A stretch of 64,000 nucleotides of DNA from Montifringilla adamsi (lineage: Eukaryota; Chordata; Aves; Passeriformes; Passeridae), in NCBI GenBank assembly GCA_017590115.1, contig JAGGNK010010226.1:4809732-4873731 (forward strand), given 5' to 3'. Position 1 is the stretch's first letter, and each line of letters starts with the position of its first letter. The translations under genes and the position numbers were made by a program. Shown here piece by piece: positions 11,441-24,618 of the stretch. The notes below the pieces were generated by a model that was not told where the DNA came from, made no database searches, and worked only from the letters and a program-made list of their open reading frames with translations.

Positions 11441-13701
11441 AAGAAGCAGAGATTCACATAACTGAATACCTCATTCTAGTAGAGAAGTGACTATCTGAAA
11501 GTTTGTTAACAGGAGTAACAAATACCTGTCAACTACTGAAAGAGCCACATGTACGGATAATGATTGATAATCATATATTATAAAATAGAGAAGTACATAA
11601 CAGAGCTAGGTGACCAGTCAGTTTTTCCACCACATTAATAAAACTAGTTCATATTTTTGCACAGTATTCTTGGGTGAATTTTGGGTGTGAGTTTAAAAGA
11701 AATCAACAAGTATTAGATGAGATAATGCAAATGGCTAGAGCAGAATATTTAATAATATGTCTTTGCAAAATAGCTCAAATTATCTCATTCCCTTTCTCAG
11801 AAAGAGTTCTGGTAAGAATCTGCAGATTTTTAAAAGGAACAAAATAGGAACTCTGAAAATCCATACAATTTCAAAGCGATAGAGAGCTTTTCTGAAGTTT
11901 TCCTTTTTAATCATACTGTTATATGTTACAGAAGACACTTTTTTTCTCTGTTATATTTTGTGGGATACAGATTAAAAATTTGCAGGAGAGAGTTTTGTGC
12001 AAAGAGCACTACTCTTCCTTCCATGCACCTTGCCTTTAAGGTTGTCTTTTTTCCTGGCTGAAGAACCACTCCTGAAAACTGCTCATCTCAACACCAGCTC
12101 CACTTTTCAGCATGAAACCCTGGGCAGCTGCAGAGACCCCTCCTAGGGGAGGGTGGGAAGAATCACAATTTTATTAATTAATAAATATTAACGATAATAA
12201 TATTAATGTTAACATGATTATATATGATATTTTAAGAAATGTACAGCCACCTATCAAACAATTGGATGATTAAATATATATATGTGAAGACTGAAAGGAA
12301 TATGTTTTGAAAAAGGGCAGCAGGAAACAAAAGTAGTGACCATGTTACACTGCCAGCAGCATCAAGCCTGTGTGATTAGAAGGTCAATATGTCTGTAGCA
12401 GCAAAAACGTATATATTGTGAGAAATTATGGAAGCTATGCTGTCACGTCAATCCCCTTCACGCAGTGAAAGGTCAGTGATGCACTGTGGAAGAAAGATGA
12501 CAATTTCTGTGTAAGACTGACTGACAGCACAGGTGCTGTTGGACATCCTGTCTGGTGTCAAAAGACCAGTGGACAATAAAGCAGTTTTAGCTTTATTTTA
12601 GATTTTAGAGCCAAGAGCATAGTAAAGTCATGTCCGACTTTCATGAAAAATGGCACCTGAAACATTTTGTTACATATTTATAAACCCTAATAACCCTTGT
12701 GATTAACTGTGTCAATAACCCTTTCAGAGGAAAGGGACAGGGTTGCTTTCTGTGCACAGTTTAGTCCTGCAGCTTTCAGTGTAGCTATTGACAGGCAAGA
12801 GGAAAATCTGTGGCTGTCAGAGCAGTTTACATTGGCCAACTGGAAGGGAAAGGAATAAATGTGAGCAATAAGTAGTATTGTAATGAACCATACCATGTCC
12901 TGCTTTACCTCACTTTCTGTGTGTTTGGGGTAGAGGGATTTGATTTCACCTGTAAATTTCTGAAGAGCTTGCTCTCCCAAACTCAAAGGTCCTGATTGTC
13001 TTTAGATGAATAAGTCACATGACAAGTAATGCAAAATAAGTTTAAGGAGAATCAAATCCTTACTTGCCAGCTGTCCCCGGCACTTGGGTAAAATGTAGCT
13101 CAGAATTCTCTTTTTACCTATGAGTCAGTCTCACAAACACAGGGCCTCTTTACTGTCCTTGAGGAATGTTTTAGAGCTCCATCAGGCTTATTCAAACAAT
13201 GCGTAAGAGTTCTTAAGCAGAACTCAATTACTGTTCAAGTGGAAGAATAGGTAATTGGACAACACTCATCAGTTTTGGAATAAATGATATTAGGTGCCAG
13301 ATCTGAAAAGCAAACCTTTGGGTTATAATAGAAAAGGGAGATTAATTTAATGAAAGACAAAAATTTCCAGTTCTCCTAGGTTAGGAATAATGAAACAAAA
13401 ACTTTTCACTGTATTTCAGATAGTAGTAAAAGAGAAAGTGAATGTACATTTGGCATTTTAAATTATCTAAGCTGCTTTCAAATGAGAAAAGGAACCATGG
13501 TTAGAAGTTTCTCAAATTATTCTTGTATCAAAAAAGGTTTCATCCCTATGTAACCTTTATCAAACTATGACTCAGAAGAAGTATTAATATGAAGTTTTAG
13601 GAGTGCAGATGGGAAACTGAAATCTATTCACTAATTTTATTCTACTTTAAATTAATTTCTAAATAGAATCATTGGTACAAACATACATGAATGGAGGCGT
13701 G

Positions 13702-13759
13702 TGTATATATTTTCTCAAATGTACTTTTAGTGTACTGTATATATTTTCTCAAATGTACT
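13702..13759. repeat. 34-bp period tandem duplication
   Basis: The 24-bp string starting TGTATATATTTTCTCAAATG occurs at 13702-13725 and again, identical, at 13736-13759, a period of 34 bp. The 10-bp spacer is partly AT-rich. This is a recent local duplication, since the two copies show no differences. Confidence 0.85.
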
Positions 13760-14573
13760 CTCATTACAATGTCTAAAAGTAATGAGGGCAAGTGATTTTC
13801 AGATGAAGCAATAAAAAATAGGGACTCCTAAACTGTTTGTAAAAGGAAGAGACAAAGTTATAAGAGAAATATAGCCTATATTTCCATATTTAATCTATGG
13901 TTAGCACATGGTTACTAAAATAGAAGGGATATGTTGCATCATTATTGCTCCTTTTAAATATACTAAAACTGAAATGTTAATCAAACCACCCAAAATATGG
14001 AATATGATACCTGAAGTAACCTCAGTTCACATCTTGAAATACAGTAATAAAATATTTCAAAGGAAGCTGAGGTTAATGAAAAGTAGTGGTGATATGCATA
14101 AGGTCACAGCTAATTTTTGTGAAAATAAGATTCTGAATAAATACAAGATTCAGTGTGCAACTACATAACCAAGTATATTTGGCTCTGTACTTTTTATTCA
14201 GAAAGAATGCAGCTTCTGAGGCAGCTAATTTACTTTTTATGAATTCACAGTCCCAATGGAGCCATGTTGCCAAGACTATATACTGTGCATAATATAAAAT
14301 CAAAATTTATAGATAAATGTTTGATATAGATGGGTGATATATTTTCAGATATAAATAAAGACACTAATAATTAAGGAAAATATAGAAGCTATGGGTAGTT
14401 GAAACACATACATTTTACAATAATCAATTAGGGAGCACAAAATTGATATGGTCAAATGTTAAAAAAAAACAAAAACAACCTGATAAAACCACAATAAATA
14501 CATTAATTTAAAGGATTTTAGATTCAAAATAGTGCAGGCTCCTTTTTGCTGTTGCAGATGTTGTTACATTTCA

Positions 14574-14609
14574 GATGGTATAGTAAAATATTCATTTCAC
14601 TATACCATC
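14574..14609. repeat. short hairpin with perfect 11-bp stem
   Basis: GATGGTATAGT (14574-14584) pairs perfectly with ACTATACCATC (14599-14609), with a 14-nt AT-rich interval. With one bulged C the stem extends by three A-T pairs. It is too short for a canonical miRNA precursor. No flanking element is recognised. Confidence 0.6.
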
Positions 14610-17600
14610 CAAAATGAGGATAGGATAGTGAAACAAATACTTCACTGAGGGCTGGATGTGACCTTGGAGTCTAATGACTTGTGCAGTTACCCGGGATGAG
14701 GAAAAGTGGGGTTTCAGTTCCTGCACTAATGAATGTTCGTGTTCTATATTCAACAATAATTGTACAAAATGCATAAATATTCATAGGGTTGAGACTCTCT
14801 CTCCTTGCAGATGAGTGTTCTCATGCTCAGGTGAAAGCCATGCTCGATTTTCTTGTCAGTGTGTGATTTGACCTCATGGTTTCTCTGGTGATGAGATGGG
14901 AGAGGTCAGTGCTTTGGCAACTCCTGAGTTCACTGCTCATTTCAATTGGGCTTTGTCAGAAGAGAAAATGCACACAGATTTACATGTACCCTCTTCCTTA
15001 ATATGTTATTCCATCCTAACAGGATATTGTATTTCCAATACCCTATTGATCCCACAGTACTTTGGGAATTTAAAGGTATGGATCAAATTTTAAGAGAGAT
15101 CCAAATAAAGAAAAAGAAGGCACATCAGAGGAAATATATTCCTGTGAGTGAGATGAAGACCAAATCAGAATGTTCACAGACACCAAGTATATGTTGCATT
15201 TCATCTATTTTCCACAGTACAGAGTTCCTTTTGAAAACTGCAAGTAAAAAAAAAATAATTCTGGTTTTACTGGAAGCAAAACTGAAGTAAAAATTCCTAA
15301 CTTTTTGTCAAGTTTATAAATCACTTTCCCCTGTACAAGTACTGAGAAAGCAAGTTACAACTTTGCTTTTACTCTCTTCAGAACAGAGGTTTCTGAATAG
15401 CAAGTTAACTTTAGCAGCAGGGTCAGTAACATTGCCATATTGATCAAAAATGGTGTCTCACTTCTTTTCGTTCCTCTTTTTATTATCATTCAGCAGAGAC
15501 ACTCCCCATCCATTACATTTTTCACAAAAATTGTTTGCTGACTCTAGCAAGACACACATTTGTGCACAATTCGCCAGTACAATCCCTTGGAGATGCTGCA
15601 AAGGCTGTGAGAAACGGGATACACCCCCTTCATGTTCTCTTTATTTTAGTCCATTTTCTAACTTCCCTTTCTAAAGATCCCCTACCAGAGTTGCTCTCTT
15701 AACTGATATCAACTCCCTCTGTTTCTTGTATTTGGTTTAATCTGTCCCCAGTCTCTGTTGCCAGCTGTAAAGTGTTCCACGGTTATTTGAGAATAGCAAG
15801 TTTAAAAGAGGGATGGAGAAGGTTAATTACAACAGCATAATTAATATAGTTCCTACTGAAGTAAATGGCAGTTTTGTCATTTTATGTAACACAAGCAGGA
15901 TTACACTAATTATAAATTCATAATCTCCCCATTAGAGAAGCACAACAGCAACTCCATTAAAACATATTGCTTAACATTACATTCCCTGCTGACAGGATCC
16001 ATAAAATAGGACTTTAGATGTACAAAACATGAGATATGTAACATGATCCTATGCCAGGCAATAGCCATGCTCTTTTGGAACTATTCTAATAATTCCCATT
16101 ATGTAAAATTCATACTTTTTCTTATTTTAATCTCAAAAAAAATCACACCATATCTCAACTCTTTTCCCAAATATACTGTGTGGAATTCTCAGCTTAATTT
16201 TTTCCCTTTGTAGTGTAGGAATTTAAGCCTAATAAGAGAAGAAAGAGCTCAGCATTAATTTGGCATGGCAAATTTTGCAGCTGTGGGGATAAACATACTG
16301 AAAAGTGCAGTCTTCTAACCCATTACCAATTATTCTATTTTTTTTAACCCTATTTCACCCCCTTATTTTACATATATAAAAAAAAGAAATTAATTTATTA
16401 TTATGGCATTTGGAAAACAATCCTACTTCCAGGGCTAGGCTTTGCATTATTCATGTACAAGGAGGCCCGTGATGCCCTTTCAAAGCACTGCACAGCTTTG
16501 ATTTCTAGATCTTTTAGGAGGTACATTTTCACTGAAGTTAACAATGCTAACTCAGCACAAAACTTGATGACAGATTCCAAACACCTGTGGAAAGTAGGTC
16601 ACAATTAGAACTCGCACAACAAAAAAAAAACCCCGAAAAAACCACCACCCAACAAGCAAATCCCTCTCTCTGCAAACCTCCTTTAATTATGTCAGCTACC
16701 AAAGTGGTGCCATAAGTAGAACAGTCCTTATAGTGTTTTTTTTTAAATCCAAAAGATACTGTGGAAAAATTGTCAGGAGATGGATCAGCCCATCTGCAGT
16801 ACTTTCACTTCAATGAAAATTTGCCAAGATCTACAGATTTGGAAGGAACCACATATTTTTTGTGGTGTATAACCATATAAAAATTTCTCCTGTTCTGCTA
16901 GTTCATCACATTAATTCATTAATATGGATATTTTTAGGCAGATTTTATTCCCTCTTTAGCTATGACATCAATAACATATTTTATATTTTCCCTGCTAACT
17001 TGGATTTAGCAATTTTGTTCTTTGTATTCAGAATCATAAGGTTTTACAAACATAACAGGTAATTTAAAAATAAAAACTGTCAGGAGTTTTGTAGGTAGCC
17101 ACTGTTTAAGTATTTATTTTTTGCCTGCATTCTACCCCCTAGGCTTCTGTGCCTAGTTTTTACCCTCAATTTTACATAAAGTTGATGAGATGTAGATATT
17201 AAGAGAACAAAAAAAAAACCAAAAACATATAAAGTGAACCTGTATTCACTATATGCTCATAATTACACTTTGGCTCACAAATGCAGAGGGTTCTATGGCT
17301 TAAATGAGCACAGTCTAAGTGCATCTTAAAGCAAATGGTGATGCACCAATGTTGAGAGTTATTTTTGGAAATCTTATTTCAATGTTGTGTCTAATAAAGT
17401 AAAATGCTAAACAGAACTGAGTTACAAAATAATTAAATAAAAACATTAACATCATATAAATATTCACATTAGTTCATCATCTTGAAAAATCCCTAAGCTC
17501 TAAAAAGTTCTAAGTTTCTACAAATATTTTTAATTTCTACTCTACAGTTTTCTTTAACATTGTCAAAACTTGCTGAATGCAGACATGGCTCAAAATTGGC

Positions 17601-18615
17601 ATCTGAAGACTAAATTCTAAATAGTAAATAAAGTATATGTATTTACCCACATATAAGTGTATTACATATATAAAGACTTACAGCAGGCCCACTGAAGTTA
17701 TATATATTAATAAAATAGTAGCCTAAACCATTAGTACACATTTTTAAGAATATCAATACATACTTAGACTGAAAATACTTGAAATAAATTTCCAGAGAAA
17801 TCAGATTCTTTCAGTATTTGCTTCAAATAGGGTAACTCATGCCTGGCTGAGCACAATCCTGGTCACAGTGAAGAGCTGGGTTTCTGTTCAGCTTCTCTGC
17901 TGAGGACCCCTCACTCAGCCAAGGGCAGAAACAGCAGATCACAGAAGCTTTTAGAATCTTACTATTGTAAAATACAGTTTTTTTCTTGATCAAGAGGCAA
18001 TTTAACCTCTGTGTATGCAGTTTCTAGGGAGGTTTATTTTATTTTAATTTAGTGAAGAAAGCTGAAAACTACTAACAGTGATCATAATGGAACCATATGC
18101 TAAACTAAAAAAGAAATAAAATGTGTAATTGCATCACTATGTCTGAGATTCACCAAATGTTTCAAATTCACTTTTTTAATGTGCAGGATGTTAAACTCAA
18201 ACCCTGTACATCAGTACTGAAATGTTTAAATACATTATTTTCATATTTATACCTTAGCACAAAGCAATAGGACAAATTTTGCAATGCATTACCCACATAC
18301 GCAAGCAAACCACAGTGTGGAATCAAAGGTGGGGTTTTTTTGCGTGTGTACTTTCCAAATGAGTTCATTTGGAGAATACGGGACTCTGATGAAACTTTAA
18401 TGATGAAAGGGACACTTGGAAATTGAAAAGCTGTAATTTCTCCCTGTAAATGTATGAATCCTACCATAAGCACTCCTGGAAAGCTGCAGCTCTTTAGGAA
18501 CCCTGTAACACTCCAGGAACATAAAACCATGGGACCTCTTCCTCTGCATTGCCAAAATACGCAATTCTCGGTAATTAAAAACCAGCAAATCTGTTTATTG
18601 TTAGTGGCACAAAAG

Positions 18616-18667
18616 GAAGTAAAAAGCCTGCAAGAGCATGGGCAGGAACTAAAAAGCCTGCAAGAGC
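18616..18667. repeat. 30-bp period tandem duplication
   Basis: The 22-bp string GAAGTAAAAAGCCTGCAAGA(GC) at 18616-18637 recurs at 18646-18667 with one mismatch. The period is 30 bp, an exact multiple of three, so the overlapping plus-strand frame (18454-18705) stays open through it. That frame has no other sign of being coding. Confidence 0.8.
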
Positions 18668-18822
18668 TTTCATGTTGGTGCCTGGCAGAAGGAGATTGCC
18701 AATGATAGAAGTTACCTCTCTTTCAGAATCACAGAGTGAGATAGGTTTTAGTGAAAGCTGAACATTTAGATAACGGGGAAAGTTGGCAAGGCAGCCCTGG
18801 GGGATTGCTGTTACTCAAACCT

Positions 18823-18854
18823 ATCCATCCATCCATCCACCCATCCATCCATCC
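18823..18854 (+). repeat. (ATCC)n microsatellite
   Basis: About eight ATCC units occur in a row, with one unit changed to ACCC in the middle. This is a tetranucleotide microsatellite and likely to be length-variable between individuals. Confidence 0.95.
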
Positions 18855-19200
18855 TTTAAATCCCCTCCCTAAGCAAGTTACTTAGCAATAATCTCATAAA
18901 TTCTGCCAGACTACAGTAAAAGTAAATTGATGTCTTACTACAGCTCCCCCACAAGCAAAGGAAATACTTCTCTGAGACTGTACCTTACAAAAAAAATCCC
19001 ATGTTTAGAGTTTGGCATGCACAGAAAACCTATTAATGAAGATTCTTTTAATTAAATGTTCTCAAAGTATCATGGGAGAGTAAGAGAAAGAGTTTGAAAA
19101 GCAAATAACATCATAGCTTGGTCACGTATTTAAGACCAAGACCAAGTTTCATTTCTTGTGTTGAGTTATGGAAAAAAAGGTCTTGGACTTGGGTCCTTGA

Positions 19201-19230
19201 CATCTCTGGTAATATCATCTCTGGTAATAT
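19201..19230. repeat. perfect 15-bp tandem duplication
   Basis: CATCTCTGGTAATAT occurs twice, back to back, with no mismatch (19201-19215 and 19216-19230). It is a small recent duplication. Confidence 0.9.
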
Positions 19231-19306
19231 TCATGATATGGTCACCTTAGTTTCCCTCTTTTGCTGACTTACCACAATTAGCTTCAAAAAATGAAATCTC
19301 AGTTAG

Positions 19307-19360
19307 TTGGGTTGGCTTTTTTTTGGTTTTTGTTTGTTTTGGGGTTTTTGTTTGTTTTTT
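19307..19360. repeat. T/G-rich low-complexity tract
   Basis: On the plus strand the tract is almost only T and G, with repeated GTTTGTTTT-like units and T runs. It resembles the longer tract at 63423-63531. No coding or RNA signal is present. Confidence 0.8.
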
Positions 19361-20920
19361 AATTACAAATATATGTTACCCAACCTTATTAGTTAGTTCA
19401 GTGGAATTTCAGAGAGGCTAAACTTAAACTGACAAATAGAGCTGTGGAAAACTAGCTCTCTCTTGATAATGTTATCCATTACAGCTCCCACCATGACAGT
19501 CCTGTGAGTATTGCCTACAGGATGTTTTCTGCCTGGCCAAATATAATTCATTTATATGTTGTTAGTGAAGATATATTATGAGCATCTGGTGATATTTATA
19601 TGTCTAATTTTTCTAACATATGAATTGCATTTAAAAATAAAAAGTCTACCTTAACCAGAAAAGCTCCTTTTAAATACTTCCTGTTATCTCTCATCTCTCC
19701 CCATGACTCTCAGCGTGCTTTTGTGGTGGGCTTTAGATGTAAAACGTGTAAGTCTTGAAAGGCAAATTTATGTGCATTCATAATACTAAGCAGTACATAA
19801 TTAGATTTAAAGAATGCAACTGATAAAACACGTCTACTTTCTGTGTTGTTGTGGATATTTATAGCTGGCACATGGAATTAAATATGGATCATTACTTTCT
19901 CTGGATTTTATATATTAGCTATGGTTATGGCATTACCCCAGTACTTCTTGATGTAAAATATTTTTGAGCTCTACATATTAGAAAAATTATTTTCATCACA
20001 TTTGTCTTACTTTAATAGAAGAAGACAAAGTTTTACTTCACCATAGCAATGCATTATATCTGTCTTTCAATATAATTCTAATATCAGGCACAACACATCA
20101 TTTCTATTGAGCCAACCATCTCCAGTGTGGAAACATCTGCAAACCATTCATGGATTTCAAACAGCAGCCTGTTTGTGTGTATTGCTTCATAGCATTTCAT
20201 GCCACCACTTATTTAAGAACAAGCCCTCAAGGTGAATTAAAATATTATTTCATTTAAAAGTGATTCAAACTCAACCCCTCATCCACTGACACTGTTTGCA
20301 TCATTTGTAAGCACTTGAATTTTAAATAGTATTTAATCTAGCCAAGCTAAACCAATATGCTACATTTTTAAGATCTCATCTTTGATAAATATTATCCTTT
20401 TTACTGTAATCCTTCAGAGATTTTTGTCCATCTCTTAAAATTTTAAATTTAAAATGTATTACCAAAGTCATTGGAAATAGTAACATTGATTAATAAAATA
20501 TAGAAAATATGCTTTTAAGACAGAAGTATTCACATGGATGTAACAAGATTGCTATACTCCTAAAAATATAACCTCTCCCTAAATACTTATAACATCTTAG
20601 AATTTAAATATATCCTTCAAAGTTTTTATTTAGTACACTCTCTAACCCCTTGTTAGAGAGATGCAAATAAATATTTTTTACCTTCTCTGAATAACCAAGG
20701 ATTCTTCTTTCTTTAAGACTCACTTAAAAGAGGGACTCCATCTTTTCCATAACCCCACAAAATTTTATATTAGTCTTTTAATGTGGTGACAAATTTTATG
20801 TTTTTTCTTTGTTATAACTAGGTATTTTTTATGGTATGAAAAATTATGGGTGAACAGGGTTCAGAAATCTTCCTACTTGACATAGTCCTCAAAGTTGCAT
20901 ATAAAATGAGGGAAAAAAAA

Positions 20921-20935
20921 AGAGAGAGAGAGAGA
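20921..20935 (+). repeat. (AG)n microsatellite
   Basis: A run of A leads into about seven AG units. It is a short dinucleotide microsatellite, purine-only on the plus strand. Confidence 0.85.
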
Positions 20936-21310
20936 ATAAAAACCTTTAACTCCTTAAGGCTTAATGATATATGTGCTACACTAAAGACTTTAACATGTTT
21001 TCTTTTCAGTATGCAGCACTGAATAATACTTTCCACTATTTAAAAGCCTAAGCAGTGTGAAAACTGTTGAAAGAAGAAAATACACAAAGCTAACTAAGCT
21101 GATAAGGCTGTGATGACTGAAAGTATCAACAGAGAGGAAAAATTCCCATCTTAGTAGCATGCCTTATAAACACCATGCATTTTTTCCAGATGGGTTCACT
21201 CCTTTTAACTAGAAAATAGTACATAACTTGCACTCATCTTCCTCCTAGTCAGCCTTGCTCATGACAGAAATATTCAACTTGCTTGGCATGCAGTAGTCCT
21301 GAAACTGATA

Positions 21311-21340
21311 TAAATATAAATAATAATAATAATAAAAAAT
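21311..21340 (+). repeat. (AAT)n microsatellite
   Basis: TAAATATAAA is followed by about five AAT units and an A run. It is an AT-only simple repeat. Confidence 0.85.
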
Positions 21341-24300
21341 TTAAAAAAATTATTTAGTCCAATAAAATCTGTGTAAACATCAGTGATGATTCAAATAAAT
21401 TGTTGTGAATAGTGTTCCTTAAAACAAAACAAAGAAGTTTGAGGGCTGTTAATATTAGATGCTAACAACTTTTCCAAGCTGTGAACGTATAGTAGTGACA
21501 GAAATTAAAAAGCAGATGTCCTCCCACGTTGAAATTCCCCCCAACTTACTTCAAGATTACATGGTTGATGAAAGTACAGCAAGTTCTAATTTCTAGGGGG
21601 AATAATGACTTGTAGTTGCAATTATTTAAAGAATAATGTACCCCAACTGTACTTAATAAGGGTGTAATTCCATCAAAGACTTCCAGGGATGTCATAAACC
21701 ATGAGAGTGAAACTCAAGTGGTTTCCTCATGTCACCAGAAGGCTGAGATGGAAATACAGTTTGAATTTATATTCATTTTGAAGGAGACATTTAATATTGC
21801 ACATTGATCATGATAAATGCCTTTGGAACTGCCAAAAACTATTAGGGGTGTTCATCGTCTTTTGAAGCCACCAAAAGTCAATTATGCCACTGCCTAGTGG
21901 TTCTCAGCAATTCCTTTATTTTAAAGATGTGGTTTGGCCAGCACAAATTGTTTAAGCATGCTAAAGTTAACATCAATTTGGTCATATATTTTTAATACTT
22001 TTCTTCTTCATATTGAATGAAAGTGGGAAATATTTCTTCTGTCTATGTGCATAGCTCTTTATAGAATTTCATTGCAAACTAAGGGGCAAATTAATTGGAA
22101 TCATTTGGCTAATTTAGCCATTGAGCATCATGGAATGCATATACTTTTATTAAACAGATTTTTCACTTAAATGGCAATAATATGTCCATATCCTATGTGA
22201 GGTAACTGAATAGGGAGGAACTTTAGTAACAGGAGAAATATATTTTTTTGCTGTAAGACTGCAGGTAATCTGTTTTTAAATGAAGGATTGTATGGAACAG
22301 CTCAGAGAGCCACAGATGAAAAGCTGTGGCATAGGGGAAAAAAAACAGAAGGGGAAATCTGGCTCTTAAAAAATGTGTGAATCAAAGTTCCTAGAGGTGA
22401 AATAATTTTGAGGGTAATCCTTCGAATTTCTGTTATTCATTTTTGGACTTGACAATGCTGTCTGCCTCCAATTCCTTCCCTAGGACAGGAATCCCAATGC
22501 CCATTGCTTAAAGGACAGCTACTCAAAAATGTGGTGTGTTGTGATCTCCTGCTGAATATCCTTACTTGCCTAAGCATAAGGACTTAGATGCTTAGGCATC
22601 TATGTCTTTGGGATGCCCTTTGGTGTGATCTCTGGACTCAAGATTTTCCTCTCCTGAAGTGTGTCCACAGTTGCAAAGTTTTGTTCCAATATTTGCCAGC
22701 TGCTTGTGGATTTCTTAGGTATCACAGGGGATCTAATACAGCAGAAGATGCCTTTATTTGGATAATGGCATTAAGCCAAAACGTTTACATGTGTCAGAGA
22801 ACCTGCCATAAAATGTATTTCCCCGGAGATGACAGTGTGTCAATTTCTGAAATTCCTAGTGCTGAGTAGCTGATTTGATTTACACTTCTGAACAGAAAAC
22901 ACGTCAGGGTAATCTCAGCTCCTCTTTACACAATATATTCCAAGTAGAGGATTTATTTGTAATTTGTTAAGATCAGATACAGATAGAAATAAGTCACATA
23001 CAAATCCTGTTGAAAGTCTTTTGGCCAATTTCTAAGATGGTGGTGGAGCAAATTGATCTTTAAAGCCAAAAACATGACAGCATAATAATCAGTTACATGG
23101 CACTTTTGAGCAAGATAAATATATATTCTATACCCCAAGCTAAAAAGGCATCATTAAAATGTAACAAAAAAAAATGCAGTGTTATTTGCTTCAAGCACAA
23201 CAATCCCATTTGGGCTTTGGAAGGAGATTTTCTCAAACCCAGGGTCCAATTCTAAATGTTGCCTTGGGAAAACCACAGTATGAAAACCCTCTGATCCTTG
23301 TACGGACCATTAAAAGTCAAACTAGATTGGGTTAGGTTTTCACATGATATGTGAAGAAATGTCCCTTGGCATTTGATGTTTTGAATGCTGAGGACTCAAC
23401 ATAGGATGTTAGAACAAATGAAAAGAAGAAAAATCCAATCAGGATACCGGCTGAGAAATTCTCAGAGTCAAAAATTTTTGGAGGCTGAGAAAAAGTTCAG
23501 GTTTAATGCTATAGGGGTGTCTTGTTCTTACACACTTCCCTCGGCACTTGGTTTTGGACAAAGTCATATGAACTTTTTGTCTGCAATAACCCAAGAGTGG
23601 TGATGGTAGCATCCCTTTCCCTGCAGCAAATGTTAAACCCTGGCTTTGTTTCCTGAGATGGATTGAAAGTTTTTCAGTTTTCACATGTAACATTTGCAAT
23701 TAATGCCAAATTACTCGTATGTGCCATCCTTATGTGGAATCTAGCACAGCTCAACATTCCCAGTGCTCCTTTGCAACTAGGAGCAATCATCATCAGCAAT
23801 CATCTCTGCCTGGCTTCCCTTGAAAAATTCTTCAAATTCATGAAAAATTCAAAATCTTCAAAAACATACAATAACAGTCAACAATAACAGCCTTCTGAAT
23901 GTTTTCTTTCCTATTAACAGCAAATTCTTTGAGAGAAAAACTGCTTGAACTTTCCAGGTTGCCATCCTTAATTAGGGGTTCCAACACTGAAGCAGCTTTT
24001 AATTGCTCCAATCCATGTCCCAGGATGAATAAATAAATAATAATATCTTTGTACTCCTGATACTGTATAGTCTTAAGATATACTCCAAGAAAAGGTGTCC
24101 TCAGGAGTTACATACCTCCTTCTGTACTTCAGTTTTTATTGATGTGACATAACAAAGATACATTTTTATGGCCATCTCTAGATGTGCTTTCTCAAATATT
24201 AATACATGAAGCATAGAATGCTGGATACACAGGTACAATCACAAACAACGAATTAAAAATTTATCTAGGCAAAAGAAGTGTTCTGCTACAGAGCTTGCAT

Positions 24301-24439
24301 GTTCATTGCTTTTGTGATCAGTCAGTGAAAAATATTAATGTGTTCTGAAACATGGAAAACCATACAAAATTAAAAAAAAATTATCTAACCAGATATAAAG
24401 AAAATTTTTTTTTCCTTCCTTTAAAGACAATCAAATGTT

Positions 24440-24618
24440 GGAGCATCTGCCCTGAGATGCTGCTGGCAGCTTCTCTGGAGGGTTTCAAAATCTGAATCAA
24501 ACCCTGACCACAAGGTTTGAATTTATCTCTCTGAATAAACTGACCACAAAACTGCTCAGGCATAAGCACAAGGTTGGACAAGAGACTTCCTGAGGTTCCT
24601 TCATCCTATGAAGATATG
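24440..24618 (+). mobile_element. CR1 LINE 3'-end fragment, old
   Basis: The segment reads like a diverged CR1 3' terminus in sense orientation. CTTCTCTGGAGGGTTTCAAAA corresponds to the CTCTGGAGATATTCAAAACC stretch. Further on, AAGGTTGGACAAGAGACTTCC and TGAGGTTCCTTCATCCTATG correspond to GGGTTGGACTAGATGACCTCC, the AGGTCCCTTCCAACC block and the terminal ATTCTATG-type octamer. There is no open frame because only the end of ORF2 and the 3' UTR are present. CR1 copies are usually 5'-truncated in this way. Confidence 0.6.

Larger units (their letters stand above)
11441..18615. other. AT-rich noncoding stretch, no gene seen
   Basis: This is about 7 kb without a supported gene. The longest frames (12687-12986 minus, 13908-14168 plus, 14946-15290 plus, 18168-18530 minus) translate to sequences with no family I recognise, and most are overlapped by other frames. 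A patch at 15830-15990 is dense in homeodomain-type TAATTA cores and could be a conserved regulatory element, which cannot be tested here. Short repeats and a hairpin inside this span are listed separately. Confidence 0.55.
18855..24439. other. AT-rich noncoding stretch, no gene seen
   Basis: About 5.6 kb holds no supported gene. Frames such as 22588-22869 plus, 23439-23699 minus and 20818-21036 minus are short and unrecognised. Patches at about 20100-20240 and 22080-22160 have the mixed, non-repetitive look of conserved noncoding sequence, but conservation cannot be seen from one sequence. Microsatellites in this span are listed separately. Confidence 0.55.

Noticed and set aside
16470..16560. 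Possible MIR-like piece (CTTTCAAAGCACTGCACAG)
   Set aside because: One short similar block without the second core block.
18168..18530. 120-codon minus-strand frame
   Set aside because: The translation has no recognisable family, and it overlaps frames on the same and opposite strand.
18724..18775. Possible CR1 3' end (CAGAATCACAGAGTGAG...)
   Set aside because: Only the first 20 or so bases resemble CR1; the rest does not follow.
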